NCBI RefSeq assembly: GCF_015143595.1
Contig: NZ_WYEU01000006.1
Span: 52,067 to 116,066 of the forward strand
Direction: 5' to 3'
Length of the DNA stretch: 64,000 nt
DNA from: Sneathiella sp. P13V-1
GTDB lineage: Bacteria > Pseudomonadota > Alphaproteobacteria > Sneathiellales > Sneathiellaceae
Shown here: in pieces, positions 24,507 to 33,646 of the stretch
Layout: each line of letters starts with the position of its first letter
Numbering within the stretch: the stretch's first letter is position 1
The notes under the pieces: model-generated
Databases searched by the model: none
Told to the model about the DNA's origin: nothing
Seen by the model: the letters and a program-made list of their open reading frames with translations, nothing else
Translations under genes and position numbers: made by a program

Positions 24507-27500
24507 GCACTGGTCCTGAATATGCGGAACTCGCCGTCACCACAAATTTCAGTTTCCTGCACGGCGCCTCTCATCCGGATGAACTGGTCCTCACCGCAGC
24601 GGCCCTTGGCGTAAAAGCGATCGCCATTGCAGATCGCAATACATTGGCGGGCGTGGTGCGTGCTCATAAGGAAGCCAAAAATCATGACCTCCAAATCATC
24701 ATTGGTTGCCGCCTTGTGATGGTGGACGGGTTTGAAATAATCTGCCTCCCGACAAACAAGGCTGCCTATAGCCGTCTGACCCGCTTGCTTTCCCAAGGGA
24801 ACCTTCGGGCCGAGAAAGGAAATTGCCACCTCACCCTTGATGATGTGCAAATGCACGCCAAAGACCAAATCCTGATCATCATGCCACCGGAAACTCTCGG
24901 CGAAGAATTTAAACAGCAAGTCGCTGATTTCGCCTCCCGCTTCAAAGATGGGCATCTGGCCTTAACCCGATATTATGGTCCTCACGACCATAAATATCTG
25001 GAAGCACTTTCTGCACTTGCACGTGATCGCGACCTTCTGCCCGTCGCAACGAACAATATTCTCTATCATATTCCCGACCGTCGCCCCCTACAGGATGTCC
25101 TGACCTGTATTCGGAACCATACGACTGTTCAAAAAGCAGGACTTTCTTTACGCGCCAATGCAGAACGGCATCTGAAAACACCTTATGAAATCTATCGTTT
25201 ATTCCCGGGGTTTCCAGATGCCGTTGCCCGAAGCGTTGAGATCGCAAGAAAATGCCGTTTTTCATTGGACGAATTAGCGTATCAATATCCGGACGAACCT
25301 TGTGGTGATAGCTCTTCACCACAAGCCGAGCTGGAACGCCTCACCTGGATTGGGGCGGAGGAGCGCTATCCTGACGGAATCCCCGAGAAGGTTCGCAACA
25401 TCCTGACACATGAACTGTCTCTGATCGGTGGCCTTAATTACGCCCCCTACTTTCTGACCGTTTACGACATTGTCCGCTTTGCCAGATCTTTAACTCCCCC
25501 GATCCTCTGTCAGGGGCGCGGGTCTGCCGCCAACTCTGCGGTTTGCTATTGTCTTGGGGTGACCTCGGTGAACCCGACAGAGGTGGATCTGTTGTTCGAA
25601 CGTTTTGTCTCAGCGGAGCGGGATGAGCCGCCGGATATCGATGTGGATTTCGAACATGAACGCCGAGAAGAGGTTATTCAGTACATTTACAACCGATATG
25701 GTCGCCACCGCGCGGGCCTTGCGGCAACCGTTGTTACCTACCGTACCCGCAGTGCTGTCCGAGAGGTCGGCAAGGCCATGGGTCTTTCAGAAGATGTGGT
25801 GGCTGCCCTCGCCAGCAATGTATGGGGGCATAGTTCTACTGGATTAAGCTGGGAAGATGCGGCCCGGATCGGAATTGGTAAGGGCGACAAAACGGTTAGT
25901 CAAACCTTACAACTCAGTCAGATGCTTATTGGGTTTCCCCGGCACCTGTCGCAACATGTAGGTGGCTTTGTCATTACACGCGACCCTCTTATTGATCTGT
26001 CTCCCATTTCCAATGCGGCCATGGAGAACCGAACGGTTGTTGAGTGGGATAAGGATGATCTGGATGCCTTGGGGATTTTGAAGATTGATGTCCTCTCCCT
26101 TGGGATGTTGACCTGTATTCGCAAAGCTTTTGACCTTCTGGAAGATCATTATCATTACCCTATGTCATTGGCTGGTATCCCCCGCGATGACGCCCCCACA
26201 TATGACATGATCCAGAAAGCAGATACAGTTGGTGTTTTCCAAATTGAAAGCCGGGCGCAAATGTCCATGCTGCCCCGCCTGCGACCTGAAAACTTCTATG
26301 ATCTGGTAATTGAGATCGCCATCGTTCGCCCCGGCCCTATCCAGGGCGACATGGTGCATCCTTACCTTCGGCGCAGGCAAGGGTTGGAAGAGGTCACATA
26401 TCCATCTGAAGAATTGCGATCCGTCCTTGAGAAAACCAAAGGTGTTCCGTTGTTTCAGGAACAGGCCATGCAGATCGCTATGGTCGGTGCGGGTTTTACC
26501 GCCGAAGAAGCCGATGGACTTCGCCGCGCCATGGCAACCTTCAAACGCACTGGTGATATCGGTAATTTCAAAGAGAAGTTTTTGAACGGCATGACATCTC
26601 GCGGGTATGAGCCTGAATTTGCGGATCAATGCTTCCGGCAGATTGAAGGGTTCAGTGATTATGGTTTTCCCGAAAGTCATTCCGCCAGCTTTGCCCTGCT
26701 TGCCTATGCTTCCGCCTGGCTTAAATGCCATTACCCTGATGTCTTTTGCGCAGCTATCCTAAATTCACAGCCAATGGGTTTTTATTCCGCGGCCTCTTTG
26801 GTGCGGGATTTCCGGGAACATGGCGGTACGGTTCTCGCGGCTGACATTAATTTCAGTCATTGGGATAATATGCTGGAACCTTCTGAGGAAGAAACGGGAG
26901 TTCATATCCCGGTCAGGCTTGGATTTCGGCAAATCAGTGGCTTTAGAGCAGAAGAAGCAGGCAAACTCCTTGTCGCCCGCCTTGACGGGTTTGACAGCAT
27001 CAGAGATCTTTATTTTCGTGCTGGATTGGAGATGCGTTCTCTTGAACTGCTCGCGGGGGCAGATGCGTTTCGGTCCATTGGCCTTGACAGGCGGGAAGCT
27101 CTTTGGGCTGTGAAAGGACTGTCAGGACAAGGTAAAGGTCGCGCGGCACCAGAAGACCTACCGCTGTTTGCCTCCGCCCGCGCCGAAAAAGAAGCTTTAC
27201 AAAAAGAAGCTGAAATGCGGCTTCCGTCCATGCCACTTGGGCAACATGTGGTGGAAGATTATGCCACCTTAAGATTATCCTTGAAAGCTCACCCTATTTC
27301 TTTTCTAAGGGACTCACTCCGGCCCAAAGGGGTGATTACAACCGAAAACCTGCAGCGCGTTAAAAATGGACAGCGGGTGAATGTGGCGGGTTTGATCCTG
27401 GCCCGGCAGCGTCCGGGGACTGCCGCCGGTGTTATCTTCATGACATTGGAAGATGAAACCGGAACCGCCAACGTCATTGTCTGGCCCAAGAAATTCGAAA

Positions 27501-27736
27501 TTTATCGGCGTGTTGTGCTTTCCGCCCGCGTTGTCAGAATTGAAGGAGAAATCCAAACGGAGCAAAATGTAATCCACCTGATCACCCATCATATGGAAGA
27601 CCTTAGCCATCGGCTTTCTGAATTGATGGAGGAAGCGCCGGAAAAACCAACCATCAAGCAGGAAACTATGAAGCCAAATCTGTGGCGTCATCCTCGCACC
27701 ACCCAAGTGATGCCAAAGGGGAGAAATTTTCACTAA
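24503..27736 (+). CDS. dnaE2: Error-prone DNA polymerase DnaE2
   Basis: 1077-residue C-family polymerase for translesion synthesis. The PHP domain starts YAELAVTTNFSFLHGASHPDEL. The palm has GRGSAANSAVCYCLG and the catalytic aspartates in PDIDVDFEHERREEV (about residue 378). Later: DLVIEIAIVRPGPIQGDMVHPYLRR, the fingers, tandem HhH near 850, and a C-terminal OB fold (VNVAGLILARQRPGTAAG, FMTLEDETGTANVIVWP). Full length for DnaE2. ATGA overlap with imuB gives translational coupling; SOS-induced through the box before imuA. Confidence 0.96.
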   Translation: MSTGPEYAELAVTTNFSFLHGASHPDELVLTAAALGVKAIAIADRNTLAGVVRAHKEAKNHDLQIIIGCRLVMVDGFEIICLPTNKAAYSRLTRLLSQGNLRAEKGNCHLTLDDVQMHAKDQILIIMPPETLGEEFKQQVADFASRFKDGHLALTRYYGPHDHKYLEALSALARDRDLLPVATNNILYHIPDRRPLQDVLTCIRNHTTVQKAGLSLRANAERHLKTPYEIYRLFPGFPDAVARSVEIARKCRFSLDELAYQYPDEPCGDSSSPQAELERLTWIGAEERYPDGIPEKVRNILTHELSLIGGLNYAPYFLTVYDIVRFARSLTPPILCQGRGSAANSAVCYCLGVTSVNPTEVDLLFERFVSAERDEPPDIDVDFEHERREEVIQYIYNRYGRHRAGLAATVVTYRTRSAVREVGKAMGLSEDVVAALASNVWGHSSTGLSWEDAARIGIGKGDKTVSQTLQLSQMLIGFPRHLSQHVGGFVITRDPLIDLSPISNAAMENRTVVEWDKDDLDALGILKIDVLSLGMLTCIRKAFDLLEDHYHYPMSLAGIPRDDAPTYDMIQKADTVGVFQIESRAQMSMLPRLRPENFYDLVIEIAIVRPGPIQGDMVHPYLRRRQGLEEVTYPSEELRSVLEKTKGVPLFQEQAMQIAMVGAGFTAEEADGLRRAMATFKRTGDIGNFKEKFLNGMTSRGYEPEFADQCFRQIEGFSDYGFPESHSASFALLAYASAWLKCHYPDVFCAAILNSQPMGFYSAASLVRDFREHGGTVLAADINFSHWDNMLEPSEEETGVHIPVRLGFRQISGFRAEEAGKLLVARLDGFDSIRDLYFRAGLEMRSLELLAGADAFRSIGLDRREALWAVKGLSGQGKGRAAPEDLPLFASARAEKEALQKEAEMRLPSMPLGQHVVEDYATLRLSLKAHPISFLRDSLRPKGVITTENLQRVKNGQRVNVAGLILARQRPGTAAGVIFMTLEDETGTANVIVWPKKFEIYRRVVLSARVVRIEGEIQTEQNVIHLITHHMEDLSHRLSELMEEAPEKPTIKQETMKPNLWRHPRTTQVMPKGRNFH

Positions 27737-27821
27737 ATGCCTCCGCCCCTACAAAAACAAATACAAACCGGCCCCATGGATTGCTAGTATCTGAAGATCT
27801 TAATTCAGCTTCCAAGTGATC

Positions 27822-28703
27822 ATGTTATCGCCGATTAATTTTGTCAGACAGCGGATTGAAAAGGAAATCTTCAATCACACCGGCATTACCCTGAAAGGGG
27901 TGAGCTATGACATGCCCAAAGGTGATCCGGGACTTTTTGGCCCGGACAGTGCCTGCTGGCAGGTTCATCGGGATTTCACCTCTATGCTGTCCGGCGGGTT
28001 TTCTGCATTGCTGCTGCAAATGCTGCATCCGCTTGCCCTTGCGGGTGTCTGGGACCATTCCAACTTTCGCGACGATATGCTTGGACGCCTAAAACGTACC
28101 GCCCAATTTGTTGCTGCCACCACCTTTGGCAACACAGAAGATGCCAATACCCTTATTGCCAAAGTGCGGGCAATCCACGAAAAAGTCGAAGGGCTTGCGC
28201 CCGATGGCCGCCCTTACAGCGCGATGGATCCCGAATTATTATCCTGGGTGCATGTGGCTGAATCTTATAGTTTCTTAAATGCCCGACAGCTTTTCTTCAC
28301 GCCCAAACTCTCCCCGGCTGATCAGGATCGGTATTTTAAAGAATATGCCCATGTGGCACGAGAATTGGGCGCAGAAAATGTTCCGACAAGCGTTAAGGAA
28401 ATTGAAGAGTATTTGCAGAAGAAAATCCCGGAACTGGTTTATGACGACAGAACCGCAGAGGTTTTCCAAATACTGTCGCGCCCCAATGTGGGAAACGAAC
28501 TTCAACGATTTTATGCACGGCAAGCCATGGCTGCGGCTTATTATCTGCTCCCCGATTTTGCGAAAGATCTATATCCTGATGTTAGTCTTCACCGCCAAAT
28601 GCGCGGTATCAAATCACTGAAGACAATTGCCCCCATGTTAAGATGGTCGGTTAGAAATGGTGCCTACGCCCGCGCCCTCAGACGCCTTGGCAGAGAACCT
28701 TAA
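27822..28703 (+). CDS. DUF2236 (oxygenase MpaB-like) protein
   Basis: About 293 residues, DUF2236 family, related in fold to b-type haem latex-clearing oxygenases. Family signatures: SACWQVHRDFTSMLSGGFSALLLQMLHPLALAGVWDHS region near residues 40-85 with candidate haem-ligand histidines, FVAATTFGNTEDAN, HEKVEGLAPDGRPYSAMDPELLSWVHVA near 120-150. Soluble, no signal peptide. The ATG at 27822 is preferred over the GTG two codons earlier; neither has a strong ribosome site. 85 bp after dnaE2 and convergent with the vWA operon, whose last gene ends two bases from its stop. Substrate unknown. Confidence 0.85.
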   Translation: MLSPINFVRQRIEKEIFNHTGITLKGVSYDMPKGDPGLFGPDSACWQVHRDFTSMLSGGFSALLLQMLHPLALAGVWDHSNFRDDMLGRLKRTAQFVAATTFGNTEDANTLIAKVRAIHEKVEGLAPDGRPYSAMDPELLSWVHVAESYSFLNARQLFFTPKLSPADQDRYFKEYAHVARELGAENVPTSVKEIEEYLQKKIPELVYDDRTAEVFQILSRPNVGNELQRFYARQAMAAAYYLLPDFAKDLYPDVSLHRQMRGIKSLKTIAPMLRWSVRNGAYARALRRLGREP

Positions 28704-28704
28704 C

Positions 28705-29652
28705 CTAACGCGACAATCCGAGAAATGTCCCACCGCTGCGTTTGGCAACTTCCCTCATCAGGGTCGCAAACCGGCCTGTATTGCCAACAGACATAAATCC
28801 AATTGCGTGAATTTTTGCAAGCGGTTTACCGCTCACCCGGTTTGTATTCAGCTTCTCCAGCTGGTCAATGACGGTGCCGTAGGAAGCACCGCTATATTCA
28901 TCGCCAATGATGTAAATGGAAAGAGAGGAAGAAGGGTTCGCATACTTCTTCAACGCAACGCCAAGGCCTTCTACCGGGCTACTGTTGGAATTAATCCGCC
29001 AATTAGACAGGAGCTTAAAAACATTTTTTCGGCGGCCATCTGTATCTGGTATCCACTTGCCATTATAGGCAGACACCAGATGCAGTCCGTTATCATTCAG
29101 GATTTGAAACCCCTTAACTTTGGGATGGATTTCCAAAACCTTCTGCATCTCCGACATGACACGTCCCCAAATGGACTGCATACTGCCCGAGGTATCCACA
29201 ATGAAGAGAACATAATCACTATCAACGGGAATGCCACCAACCTCGTCATCTCGTTTCTTGGTGTTCGACGATGGACTAATGCTCGCTCTGTTAAGCGACT
29301 CTTCTACCAGCGCAAGACCTTCCAAACTGTCTTTTGCTTCAGCTGTTTTCTTGACCGCGTCAGATTTTGATCTGGCAAGAGCCGCACTCTTATCGGCACC
29401 TGCACTTAAAGCAGATTCCGTTTTTGCCACCTCATCTGATTTATCATCAATCCGGTTCTTTAGTGTGGCGATTGTCTGTTCCAGCGCCGTGATTTCAGCA
29501 ACGATTTGCTCAGCACTTTCAATAGAACTTTTGGAGACATCCTGTCCCGGCTTGGCAACCAGGATCAGCAAGACAACAGCGCCGAACCCACAGGTAATCA
29601 GATCCAGAAAGGCCAGACTGAATATCTCAGTATTTCTGTTTCTTCGTTTCAT
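28705..29652 (-). CDS. Membrane-anchored vWA protein with ExbD/TolR-like transmembrane helix (second copy)
   Basis: 315 residues. Basic N-terminus (MKRRNRNTE), then one membrane helix with the motif FLDLITCGFGAVVLLILV (about 13-32), whose Asp occupies the place of the proton-relaying Asp in ExbD/TolR. A coiled coil follows (about 45-115: EQIVAEITALEQTIATLKNR region). A von Willebrand A domain (about 140-310) carries the MIDAS start VDTSGSM and IIGDEY. Charge bias puts the vWA domain in the periplasm. The ATG at 29652 overlaps the upstream vWA gene by 4 bp (ATGA); a TTG two codons earlier is less likely. Last gene of the eight-gene envelope operon. Confidence 0.8.
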   Translation of the reverse strand: MKRRNRNTEIFSLAFLDLITCGFGAVVLLILVAKPGQDVSKSSIESAEQIVAEITALEQTIATLKNRIDDKSDEVAKTESALSAGADKSAALARSKSDAVKKTAEAKDSLEGLALVEESLNRASISPSSNTKKRDDEVGGIPVDSDYVLFIVDTSGSMQSIWGRVMSEMQKVLEIHPKVKGFQILNDNGLHLVSAYNGKWIPDTDGRRKNVFKLLSNWRINSNSSPVEGLGVALKKYANPSSSLSIYIIGDEYSGASYGTVIDQLEKLNTNRVSGKPLAKIHAIGFMSVGNTGRFATLMREVAKRSGGTFLGLSR

Positions 29653-30719
29653 GGCCAACTCACCGCAGGGCTAATCATGAGCCCCCCTGTGGAATAGGTC
29701 CACGCCCACATTAAAGGGGCCGCTTCCGGATCTCCCTCCAAGGGCAGCAAGACCACATTTAAAGGCGTTCGCCTTGTGAAACCTGCCTTCTTAACCGTGT
29801 GGACGAAAAGCCGTGATCGACAATTTCCCGATATGGTGCTCGATTTACCGAAAAGAGCGGAACATTTTGCAAAAGGGTTCAGGCTCTTGAAATTGGAAGT
29901 TCCTTTCGTCGGCAACCCATCTGTCACCACATAGTAGTTTGTTGGCCGGCCAGATAATTTTTTTGCAGCATCCAGCGCCCCTTCTAGATTGGTGCCGCCG
30001 CTTGGCACAATCTGATCCATTTCGTCAAAGACTTGCTGAACTGATGATGTATCAGCGCCCTTAAACCAATCGGATGGCCCGATCGGGTTTACCTTCTCAC
30101 TAAAGCCCAAGAAATAGGCTTCTGATCCTTTGGGAATGCGGTTGGCTAGCCATTTGACAATGCGTTTTGTCCGCTGCCATTTTGGGCCCTTCTGCTTTTC
30201 TGTATCACTGCCAGTTTTGCGCCCAATAATATCAACCAGTCTTTCATCCGTCATGGAGGCGCTTGTATCAATCAAAAAGGCTATTCGGCGACCTTCAACC
30301 TTCAATCCCATAAGGTACTCTTCTTCACCGCCTTCATCTGATTGAACGACGTCATCCTTCTTCAGGGGCGGTTTATTGATGATCCTTTCTTTGACTTCAT
30401 CTACTTCCTTTTTGATGTCGTCATTGGTCTGGGATATGTCTTGCAGTTCCTTGGCAAGTTCCTGATTGTTCTGCAACAATTTCGCAAGTTCAGATTTTAG
30501 CTCGGAAAGTTTCTTTTCTTGGCCCAAGGCTTCCTTATCCAGCGCCGCTTTTTGTTCCTGCCTTGCGCCCAATTCCTTAATCAGTGCGTCGATATCGATG
30601 GGGTCTTCCTCAGGCTGCAATTTTAGAAGAATGAGAATAAGAACCGCTGCACCAAGACCGCAGGCCATGATGTCCAGAAAAGAGAGGTTAAAACCTTCTG
30701 TTTCGCGGCGACGACGCAT
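29649..30719 (-). CDS. Membrane-anchored vWA protein with ExbD/TolR-like transmembrane helix (first copy)
   Basis: 356 residues with the same layout as its neighbour. Basic start MRRRRETEG, membrane helix with FLDIMACGLGAAVLILIL (about 14-32), a long coiled coil (about 40-110: GARQEQKAALDKEALGQEKK and on), then a vWA domain (about 128-350) with an apparently complete MIDAS: DTSASM, the Thr in SGGTNLEGAL, and the Asp in VVTDGLPT. Inferred role: D-type stator or transducer subunit that pairs with the MotA/ExbB-like protein six bases upstream. The metal-dependent vWA head would bind a periplasmic partner. Confidence 0.82.
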   Translation of the reverse strand: MRRRRETEGFNLSFLDIMACGLGAAVLILILLKLQPEEDPIDIDALIKELGARQEQKAALDKEALGQEKKLSELKSELAKLLQNNQELAKELQDISQTNDDIKKEVDEVKERIINKPPLKKDDVVQSDEGGEEEYLMGLKVEGRRIAFLIDTSASMTDERLVDIIGRKTGSDTEKQKGPKWQRTKRIVKWLANRIPKGSEAYFLGFSEKVNPIGPSDWFKGADTSSVQQVFDEMDQIVPSGGTNLEGALDAAKKLSGRPTNYYVVTDGLPTKGTSNFKSLNPFAKCSALFGKSSTISGNCRSRLFVHTVKKAGFTRRTPLNVVLLPLEGDPEAAPLMWAWTYSTGGLMISPAVSWP

Positions 30720-30725
30720 TATGAT

Positions 30726-31502
30726 TTACTTGCTAATTCTATTGAGCAAAAATTTCTCGCAGTAGGTCTGCGTTTGGATTAGCTGTCCATCCTGCAACCT
30801 GAGAAGCGCATGGAGTAAAAGCATAAGGATCACCGAAACACAGAGCGCAACCAATGTAGAGTTAAAGGCAACCCCGAGGCTGTCGGTCATTAACGTAATA
30901 TCCCCAGCCAACGCTTCATCAGCTTGAGTAAGGGCCTGACCAATACCACGAACAGTACCGATAAAGCCGATGGACGGGATAGCCCAAATGATGAAGCGGA
31001 TCATGGTGTTTTCCGCCTCCTGACGCATCGCAAGACCATCCACACTGAGAGAGATCGCCTCTGATGTATTGTGAACATCATCCGTCATCAGATAGCGCCG
31101 AATGCTGGATAGAAGGGTTTCAACAACAGGAGTGTCCAAAAAGCGCTGTGGCAGTTTTTCTATTTCCTGCATTGTCTGGCGCAGCGTATCCTTTTCATCG
31201 CTTTCCTCGTCACTTTTGCCAATCATTTCACCGACAAAATCGATGGAGTAAATGTGGCTGTCGTTCCAGATTGCCCAGAATTTACCTGCCATAATCAACA
31301 AGCACCACAAAGCCAACGTGACACAAATCTGCTGTTCCACGTCTTTCAGGATAACTGTCAATGTTTGCGGCGCAGACTCACCCGCAGCTTTGGCCGCTTC
31401 TACCAATCTGGTGGCTTCTGGCGTGATATAGGCTTCATAAATCAAATGCACAAATCCAGCGCAAAGAACCAATAGCAGTAACGGGATGATTATTTTTTTC
31501 AT
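30726..31502 (-). CDS. MotA/TolQ/ExbB-like proton-channel protein
   Basis: 258 residues with four predicted membrane helices (about 3-22, 58-80, 163-185, 203-230). The last two hold the MotA_ExbB signature IRFIIWAIPSIGFIGTVRGI (given as a region), then DSLGVAFNSTLVALCVSVILM. A cytoplasmic loop of some 80 residues between TM2 and TM3 is highly charged (DEESDEKDTLRQTMQE). Such proteins form pentameric proton channels with two D-type subunits. Its start follows the stop of the 47-residue membrane protein with no gap, and the two vWA D-like genes follow. Confidence 0.85.
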   Translation of the reverse strand: MKKIIIPLLLLVLCAGFVHLIYEAYITPEATRLVEAAKAAGESAPQTLTVILKDVEQQICVTLALWCLLIMAGKFWAIWNDSHIYSIDFVGEMIGKSDEESDEKDTLRQTMQEIEKLPQRFLDTPVVETLLSSIRRYLMTDDVHNTSEAISLSVDGLAMRQEAENTMIRFIIWAIPSIGFIGTVRGIGQALTQADEALAGDITLMTDSLGVAFNSTLVALCVSVILMLLLHALLRLQDGQLIQTQTYCEKFLLNRISK

Positions 31503-31646
31503 TTAAATATCCACCGGAAATGAAACGGGGGAGCTGAGATCCAGTAACTTTCCACCTGTTGCAGCGTTAGTTATGCCCGCGACCAAAATCACTGTCCCCA
31601 AAACAGCCCCGATCGTGACAATCACTTTCAGAATTTTCTGTTTCAT
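31503..31646 (-). CDS. 47-residue single-span membrane protein embedded in the vWA/ExbB operon
   Basis: Small gene found by reading the gap between two larger ones. It reads MKQKILKVIVTIGAVLGTVI then LVAGITNAATGGKLLDLSSP and seven more residues to TAA. One hydrophobic helix (about residues 7-27) after a Lys-rich start, then a short tail. The ATG overlaps the stop of the PEGA/SUMF1-like gene (ATGA), and its TAA abuts the ATG of the ExbB-like gene, so it is translationally coupled on both sides. That spacing makes chance unlikely. Possibly a channel accessory subunit; function unknown. Confidence 0.75.
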   Translation of the reverse strand: MKQKILKVIVTIGAVLGTVILVAGITNAATGGKLLDLSSPVSFPVDI

Positions 31647-33646
31647 TCCTCTTCTCCGTAAAGATATCGGCCAATCCGGAATCCGATCGTAGCTTTTGCC
31701 TCTTTAGCAGGTGCGCGATAGGCCGGTCGTATCTCCGTCATGTTACCTGAGTTGAAATTGGCGCCTTTGGTCATATGTTGATAGCCTTCAGCATCACCCA
31801 TCGGATCCACAAGTTTATCTGTCTCATTTGGCGGTACCAGACTATAGTAATCATGCACCCATTCAGACACATTTCCAAACATATCATAGAGACCTGATTT
31901 CTCTGGTGGGAAGGACTTTACCGGGGCAACGCCAGCAAATTTGTCCACATAGTTTGGAATATAAAACCGCGCTTTTCCTTTAGCGCTTTCATCGGCCACG
32001 TTACCCGCGTCCTTTGGAACGACAGGTTTATCACCCCAATGGAATATTGTCTGCTTTGACTTGCCTGCTTTGCGGGCAAGCCATTCCCACTCTGCCTCGG
32101 TCAACAACCGATATCCATTGGACATCTTGTCAAAGCCCGCAACTTGCCCATTTTTGATCTTGTAAAATTCAGAGATCCCTTCCAATCGGCTTAACCAATT
32201 GCAATAAACGGCTGCAGTATTCCACTCGATCCCGACCACAGGAAGGTTACCGTTGCCCCCGCTTTTTTTAAATCCGCTGAACTGTGAAATCGTTACCTCG
32301 CTTTCAGAGGCATAGAAATGGCGCCTTAAAGTAACTTTGCGAATAAACTCATTCGCACGTTGTCCTTTCTGGTCTCGCGGCGCCCCCATCACAACTTCAT
32401 TAGGCTTAAACAGGACCATAACCTGACCTGCTTTGGTTATGTATTTTGGTTTCGCAGCCGCAAGCTTGGCTTCTTTTTCCGTTTTGAGATTAAAGTGAAC
32501 TTTCTTTTGTCCATTTGGTGAAGGCTTGATGATCTTAGTCTGCGAAGCATACCCTTGCCGAACGGCCTTCACCCCTTGACGGTACGCTGGCAGACGAAGC
32601 GTAATTGGTGTTTTTCCGTAGGGCTTGCCTTCAATCATCACTTCAGCCACTGGTGTCGAAGTGATCCGCACCTCACCGATTTGGAGCTTCAACGATAGAT
32701 CTACGTCCTTACTTTCCGCTGGTTTGAAAACCAATTTTTGCTCCTGAGTGCCATACCCTTCCTTTGTGTATTTCAGGTAGTAGTTACGCCCCGGTGTCAC
32801 CGTTAGTCGTTTCTCAGGCGAGATTTCTTTACCATTGAGGGTTAGCTTCCCATCCTCCGGAGAAACCTTTACTCTTAAAGAAGCCGGTTGAAGTTCTAAA
32901 CGATAATTGCGGACAATTTCTGTTCTTGTATTTGTGATTTCAAGGTTTTCTCGGATCGTCTGATATCCTTGTTTAGCCACCTCAACATCATAGCTCCCCC
33001 CATCCACCTCTGCAGAGTATGGTAAGTTTGAAATCGGCTCTCCGTTTAATGTGACCGATGTGGCATCAGGATCCACTGACAATCCAATTGTCCCTTTCAC
33101 TGAGGACAATTGGATGTCTTTTTCAATCACCTCACCTCTACCTGCTTTTAGTGTCTCTTTGTGAGGCAACAGGTACGGATGAGTAATTTCCAGATCATAA
33201 TCCCCAGCTTGAAGTTCCTGTTCAAAAACATCTCCCGAGGCAAATTGGGTATCGTTTAATCTCCAACTCACATCCGTATATTTTGCAACGACCCGCAATT
33301 TCAGTATGGCTGGCTTTTCTTCAAGGGCTATCTCAAGAACCGTATTTTCTTCCTCAGGCTCAACTGTTTTTTCCAACGGTTTAAAGCCATCGGCTTGAAC
33401 CCTGATTTCAGGAAAACGGGTGAACGAAAAAAGTGTATCCCCTGCATAAAACGCAATTCCACCCTCTACAGAGACATTGGCGAGAGGTCGCGCATCATCC
33501 GGTGTGATTTTGAGGATTGTCGTTTTCAAAAGGAAAAGCAGGATAAAAATGGCTCCCGCTACGACCACAAGTCCAGAAACCAAAGTAACCAACAAAACCT
33601 GCTGTCGGCGCGCGGCTTGCTCAAGTTGTTCTTTAAATTCGCTCAT
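31643..33646 (-). CDS. Anchored periplasmic protein: PEGA repeats plus SUMF1/FGE-like domain
   Basis: 667 residues. The N-terminus MSEFKEQLEQAARRQQVLLV leads into a membrane helix (about 17-42). Five PEGA-like beta repeats follow between about 50 and 395 (for example DATSVTLNGEPI, GKLTLNGKEISP, AEVMIEGKPYGKTPI, each closing with a G-Y-x pattern such as KQGYQTI). From about 412 to the end lies a formylglycine-generating-enzyme/sulfatase-modifying-factor fold: SNGYRLLTEAEWEWLARKAG, GLYDMFGNVSEWVHDY, GFRIGRY. The cysteine pair of true FGE is absent (the strand reads KGANFNSGNMTEIRPAYR), so it is probably a binding module. Overlaps the previous gene by 14 bp. Confidence 0.85.
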   Translation of the reverse strand: MSEFKEQLEQAARRQQVLLVTLVSGLVVVAGAIFILLFLLKTTILKITPDDARPLANVSVEGGIAFYAGDTLFSFTRFPEIRVQADGFKPLEKTVEPEEENTVLEIALEEKPAILKLRVVAKYTDVSWRLNDTQFASGDVFEQELQAGDYDLEITHPYLLPHKETLKAGRGEVIEKDIQLSSVKGTIGLSVDPDATSVTLNGEPISNLPYSAEVDGGSYDVEVAKQGYQTIRENLEITNTRTEIVRNYRLELQPASLRVKVSPEDGKLTLNGKEISPEKRLTVTPGRNYYLKYTKEGYGTQEQKLVFKPAESKDVDLSLKLQIGEVRITSTPVAEVMIEGKPYGKTPITLRLPAYRQGVKAVRQGYASQTKIIKPSPNGQKKVHFNLKTEKEAKLAAAKPKYITKAGQVMVLFKPNEVVMGAPRDQKGQRANEFIRKVTLRRHFYASESEVTISQFSGFKKSGGNGNLPVVGIEWNTAAVYCNWLSRLEGISEFYKIKNGQVAGFDKMSNGYRLLTEAEWEWLARKAGKSKQTIFHWGDKPVVPKDAGNVADESAKGKARFYIPNYVDKFAGVAPVKSFPPEKSGLYDMFGNVSEWVHDYYSLVPPNETDKLVDPMGDAEGYQHMTKGANFNSGNMTEIRPAYRAPAKEAKATIGFRIGRYLYGEEE

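Noticed and set aside
28657..29370. 237-codon plus-strand open frame
   Set aside because: Opposite the second vWA gene and the end of DUF2236; no ribosome site and no protein-like domain pattern.
31643..33646. True sulfatase-activating (formylglycine-generating) enzyme
   Set aside because: The catalytic cysteine motif is missing and there is no sulfatase gene nearby.
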